A stretch of 35,539 nucleotides of DNA, taken from the NCBI GenBank assembly GCA_023139005.1, contig JAGLOK010000008.1, positions 1 to 35,539 on the forward strand, in the 5' to 3' direction. Source of the DNA: Clostridiales bacterium (GTDB lineage: Bacteria > Bacillota > Clostridia > Christensenellales > UMGS416). A model generated the notes under the pieces. It was not told the origin of the DNA and searched no databases. It was given only the letters and a program-made list of their open reading frames with translations. Both the position numbers and the translations under genes were made by a program. How positions within the stretch are numbered: position 1 is the stretch's first letter; every line of letters starts with the position of its first letter. Below, one piece after another: positions 33,011-35,539 of this stretch.

Positions 33011-33463
33011 TTATGAATAATCAATAATTAATTTCCCATGAAGATGGTCTATTTCATGTTGCAATACTCTTGCCAAAAGTCCTTCGGCTTCTATCTGAAC
33101 ATTTTTCCCTTTCTCATTTAGTCCTTTTACTATAACTTCATATGACCTTTCTATTTCAACAGTAAAATCCGGTATACTTAAACAGCCCTCTACCATTTTA
33201 TCAACTCCCCTTACCTTGATAATTTCAGGATTGGCTAATTTTATAGTTTTTTCTTCAACTTCCGCAACAATTAATTTTTCCGATATGCCAATCTGTGGAG
33301 CAGCTAACCCAATACCATCAAAACATTTCATGGTAAAAAGCATTTTTTTGAAAAGTTCCGTTTCTTTATCGGTAATCTCTTCCACCCCAATAGAATTCTT
33401 TCTTAAGATTTTATCAGGATACTTTTTTATTACTAATGATTCTATATCATCAATTTTCCTCAT
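33011..33463 (-). CDS. def: Peptide deformylase
   Basis: Removes the formyl group from the N-terminal Met of new proteins, using Fe2+ or another metal. All three motifs are present in 150 residues: GIGLAAPQIG (residues 50-59, Gln57), EGCLSIP (Cys94 metal ligand) and QHEIDHLHG (His136, His140, Glu137). The length is at the short end of the family but complete. RBS AAGGT lies in the tail of the radical SAM gene, whose stop is 4 bases upstream. It is not next to fmt or pri, where def often lies; here it is linked to radical SAM, thioredoxin and DUF89 genes. A second, housekeeping def elsewhere in the genome would be expected. Confidence 0.94.
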   Translation of the reverse strand: MRKIDDIESLVIKKYPDKILRKNSIGVEEITDKETELFKKMLFTMKCFDGIGLAAPQIGISEKLIVAEVEEKTIKLANPEIIKVRGVDKMVEGCLSIPDFTVEIERSYEVIVKGLNEKGKNVQIEAEGLLARVLQHEIDHLHGKLIIDYS

Positions 33464-33467
33464 AACA

Positions 33468-34244
33468 TTAAACCTTACCTCTTCTTTTTAGTGTATCTTT
33501 ATTGCTTACCGGCTTAACCTTCTTAATTTCGGCTTCATAAACAGATACTACATTTAAACCTTCAAAGTATGTTTTTATTTTATCTAATTCTTGTTTAGGC
33601 AAAGGATTTACCCTACATGGTCTAAGTGGCGTGTTTATTTGAACTTCGTCAGGATTAATCTCTCTTGCTATTCGTGCAATTTCACTTGCGTGTTTTTTAT
33701 TCTGCTCTATAAACATTATCTGTAAAGCTAACTTTCCCTGATAACCTTTTTTAAATTCTCTTATCCCTTCTAAAATACTCTTAAATTTTATTGCTTTAGC
33801 AGACCTATTAATTTCTTGTAAAGATTCCGTAGAAAAAGCATCTAATTTAGCTACTACAAAATCCGCCAAGGATAGCTCTTTCTTTACCTCATCGTTATAT
33901 AAGAGAGTTGAATTAGTCAAAACTGCAACCGGAACCTTACGACTTAATTTTATTGCTTTTATTGCCTCTCCTAAATTTTTCGCCAAAATTGGTTCTCCTC
34001 TTCCGGAAAAAGTAATATAATCTATTTTTGTATTAGGCATTGATTCCAATTCTTCAATAACCTTTCCAACAGGAACATAAATCTTCCTTTCAACCGTATA
34101 TTTTACCGCAGAGCCAAGCTGACAATAAACACAATTAAAATTACAAATTTTTTCTTTCTGTGAGAGCAAATCTATACCCAAAGAGCTTCCTAATCTCCAA
34201 GAAGGCACCGGACCATAAATATAATTAAATACCTGTTTCATCAT
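33468..34244 (-). CDS. Radical SAM protein (COG0731-like)
   Basis: A 258-residue radical SAM enzyme. The cluster-binding CxxxCxxC is CNFNCVYC (Cys34, Cys38, Cys41). SAM-binding features follow: TFSGRGEPILAKN (the GGE-like motif), VAVLTNSTLLYN and DFVVAKLDAFS. The start YIYGPVPSWRLGSSLGID resembles the wybutosine-synthesis-like COG0731 family found in many anaerobes. The reaction is not known. It lies between thioredoxin and peptide deformylase and ends 4 bases before the deformylase start, so it is co-transcribed. Whether it modifies a protein or a small molecule cannot be told from the sequence. Confidence 0.86.
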   Translation of the reverse strand: MMKQVFNYIYGPVPSWRLGSSLGIDLLSQKEKICNFNCVYCQLGSAVKYTVERKIYVPVGKVIEELESMPNTKIDYITFSGRGEPILAKNLGEAIKAIKLSRKVPVAVLTNSTLLYNDEVKKELSLADFVVAKLDAFSTESLQEINRSAKAIKFKSILEGIREFKKGYQGKLALQIMFIEQNKKHASEIARIAREINPDEVQINTPLRPCRVNPLPKQELDKIKTYFEGLNVVSVYEAEIKKVKPVSNKDTLKRRGKV

Positions 34245-34289
34245 CTAACTCCAAGGTTTTCTGGCATTGTAAATCCGATAAATAAATCA

Positions 34290-34619
34290 TCATTTTCCCT
34301 CTTTAATATAGGGTTTAATCATGTTTGCAATTTCTGTTTCAGAAACCGCTCCAATACTTTTACCTACAATTTTACCGTTATCAAATACTACCAAAGTTGG
34401 TATACTCATAACTTCATATTTTGCAGCAGTATCAGAGGCTTCATCTATATTGGTTTTGCATACTTTTATTTTGCCTTCGTATTCTTTGGCTATTGATTCT
34501 ATTGTCGGCGCAAGCATCTGACACGGCCCACACCATTCAGCATAAAAATCCACCAAAACAGGCAATTCTGATTCCAATACTTCTTGTTTAAAATTTACAT
34601 CTGTTATCTTAATTTCCAT
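34290..34619 (-). CDS. trxA: Thioredoxin
   Basis: A 109-residue thioredoxin that reduces disulfides in the cytoplasm. The active site is WCGPC (Cys30, Cys33) in VLVDFYAEWCGPCQML. The cis-Pro segment MSIPTLVVFDNGK and the C-terminal GAVSETEIANMI are typical. The reductase gene trxB lies at the window edge, separated by a membrane protein gene, so trxB and trxA form one redox module. The stop of the upstream membrane gene is 17 bases away. RBS GAGGGTG. The protein is complete and of normal length. Confidence 0.95.
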   Translation of the reverse strand: MEIKITDVNFKQEVLESELPVLVDFYAEWCGPCQMLAPTIESIAKEYEGKIKVCKTNIDEASDTAAKYEVMSIPTLVVFDNGKIVGKSIGAVSETEIANMIKPYIKEGK

Positions 34620-34636
34620 TGTAACACCCTCTAATT

Positions 34637-35269
34637 CTATTTTTTACTTCTTCTCACAAATAACAGCGGAAACACAATATCGCTTACACAACACGGGAGC
34701 AAAACCGCAATAAACAAAAACAAGCCAATTATTGAATATAAAAACCATTTTAAAGACCCACCACCCAATGCCATAATGATATGGAATAAGGAAGCCCACG
34801 TACTAAGCAACACATGCCCAGCGTGCGGGAATTTTGTCTTTGGCCAAAAATAAGCTGTAATTATTCCCGCTATAGCCAATGGGTTTACCAACCACCATTT
34901 CTCAATAAATCCCAAATGAATGCCTCTATTAGGCATATTTAGCATTACTTCACCTATATAGGGAATAATTGAATCGCTCAACGTAGCGATACCCACCGAA
35001 CCTATATAACCAATAATGAGTAAAATCCAAAGATTGCATTTGCCGCTTATACATTTGCCGCTTATGCGCTCACATGTATGGAGTTTATACATAGATGCAG
35101 TAACTAATGCGCTTAAAAACACATGTAAAGGATGGAGCACATAAAATATATTATATGAAACTTTATAAGATAATTTTAGCGAAACCACCATAATAACTAT
35201 TCCCGTAATCGCTCCAAAGGTAGTAAAAGAAGCATGTTCTTTTAATTCCGCCAAAATTTGTTTAAACAT
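34637..35269 (-). CDS. Membrane protein of unknown function between trxB and trxA
   Basis: A 210-residue protein with about six hydrophobic segments (about residues 16-32, 40-60, 78-98, 128-146, 152-172, 180-203). It contains a Cys-rich loop (CERISGKCISGKCN) and a C-terminal LLPCCVSDIVFPLLF. His residues lie in or near membrane segments (LHPLHVF, FPHAGHVLL, LFHIIMALGG). I recognise no family. The position between thioredoxin reductase and thioredoxin, and the Cys/His content, suggest membrane redox or metal handling, which is inference only. RBS AGGAGAACG. It is complete, with spacing of 51 bases to trxB and 17 to trxA. Confidence 0.68.
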   Translation of the reverse strand: MFKQILAELKEHASFTTFGAITGIVIMVVSLKLSYKVSYNIFYVLHPLHVFLSALVTASMYKLHTCERISGKCISGKCNLWILLIIGYIGSVGIATLSDSIIPYIGEVMLNMPNRGIHLGFIEKWWLVNPLAIAGIITAYFWPKTKFPHAGHVLLSTWASLFHIIMALGGGSLKWFLYSIIGLFLFIAVLLPCCVSDIVFPLLFVRRSKK

Positions 35270-35320
35270 TCGTTCTCCTATATTTTTATATATGACATTT
35301 TACACAGTTTTTCTCATCTC

Positions 35321-35539
35321 TTACTTCAATTTATTTATACAATCTCTCGCCGATATTGCTGCAATAGTTGCCTCTCCGCAGGCAACATCTATCTGGCGAA
35401 CTTTCTTTGAACGCACATCTCCTACTGCATAGATGCCGTCGGTTTTTGCCTTCATATCATCATCTGTCTTGATGTAATCTGCTTTGTCCATATCAACAAG
35501 ACCCTCTAAAAACATAGAATTAGGCAAAAATTCTACAAA
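35321..35539 (-). CDS. trxB: Thioredoxin reductase, C-terminal part (cut by window edge)
   Basis: Only the last 72 residues or so are in the window; the frame stays open to base 35539. The visible part contains the FAD-binding GIYAVGDVRSKKVRQID motif and the C-terminal GEATIAAISARDCINKLK, both typical of NADPH-dependent thioredoxin reductase. FVEFLPN just inside the edge matches the family's GxxPN segment. The redox-active CxxC and NADPH-binding part lie outside. It is the first visible gene of the block that runs leftward to mrp, with trxA two genes downstream. Confidence 0.9.
   Translation of the reverse strand, partial: FVEFLPNSMFLEGLVDMDKADYIKTDDDMKAKTDGIYAVGDVRSKKVRQIDVACGEATIAAISARDCINKLK

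Overview
The window reads as a piece of chromosome from a low-GC, Gram-positive, probably strictly anaerobic bacterium, most likely a clostridial Firmicute. The grounds are strong AAGGAGG-type ribosome binding sites, SigA-like promoters, intrinsic terminators, an LCP cell-wall ligase beside a YqeK-type HD hydrolase, a two-subunit iron-sulfur serine dehydratase, ferredoxin-type MinD ATPases with Mrp and a NifX-like protein, and surface proteins with Pro/Thr-rich linkers. I saw no tRNA, rRNA, CRISPR array, phage genes or intact insertion sequence. Species assignment is not possible from what can be read here.

Layout. 1-3.4 kb (+): the 3' end of a secreted FN3-like protein with a PT-rich tail, an LCP (LytR-CpsA-Psr) gene, a YqeK-like HD phosphohydrolase, and a secreted protein built of 54-residue repeats. 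3.4-7.3 kb (-): tyrS, an EamA-type transporter and an alkaline phosphatase. tyrS is preceded by a promoter, a 28-codon leader ORF with six tyrosine codons, and an intrinsic terminator. This looks like leader-peptide attenuation where a T-box would normally be expected. 7.4-11.7 kb (+): five TetR-type operator palindromes and a 91-bp duplication upstream of a TetR regulator, an ABC ATPase, two ABC-2 permeases and a small membrane protein. 11.7-12.5 kb (+): a HisK/HisJ-type PHP phosphatase.

12.5-18.4 kb (+): a two-subunit sodium:solute symporter (DUF4212 plus a VC_2705-type large subunit), a 110-residue membrane protein, and a 964-residue protein that joins a PHP phosphoesterase, a membrane-spanned Cache sensor, a PAS domain and a DUF294/GlnD-like nucleotidyltransferase. 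The last looks like a transmembrane sensor carrying a possible writer/eraser enzyme pair, and is with the tyrS leader the most unusual item in the window.

18.4-29.1 kb: a lipoprotein metallopeptidase (-), a DsrE-like protein and an alpha/beta hydrolase (+), L-fucose isomerase (-) with a divergent AraC regulator (+), serine dehydratase beta and alpha subunits behind a GNAT-like protein (-), a second AraC regulator (+), and an RlmM/FtsJ-like RNA methyltransferase (-). The second AraC gene and the methyltransferase gene each have a -10 box ending exactly six bases before the ATG, so both mRNAs are predicted to be leaderless.

29.1-35.5 kb (-), transcribed from right to left: thioredoxin reductase (cut by the window edge), a membrane protein, thioredoxin, a radical SAM protein, peptide deformylase, a DUF89 protein, two tandem ferredoxin-MinD ATPases, a NifX-like protein and an Mrp ATPase, closed by a terminator. 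This is a compact redox and Fe-S assembly block. Its right half has a more AT-rich codon style (many ATA and AGA codons) and may have been acquired separately.
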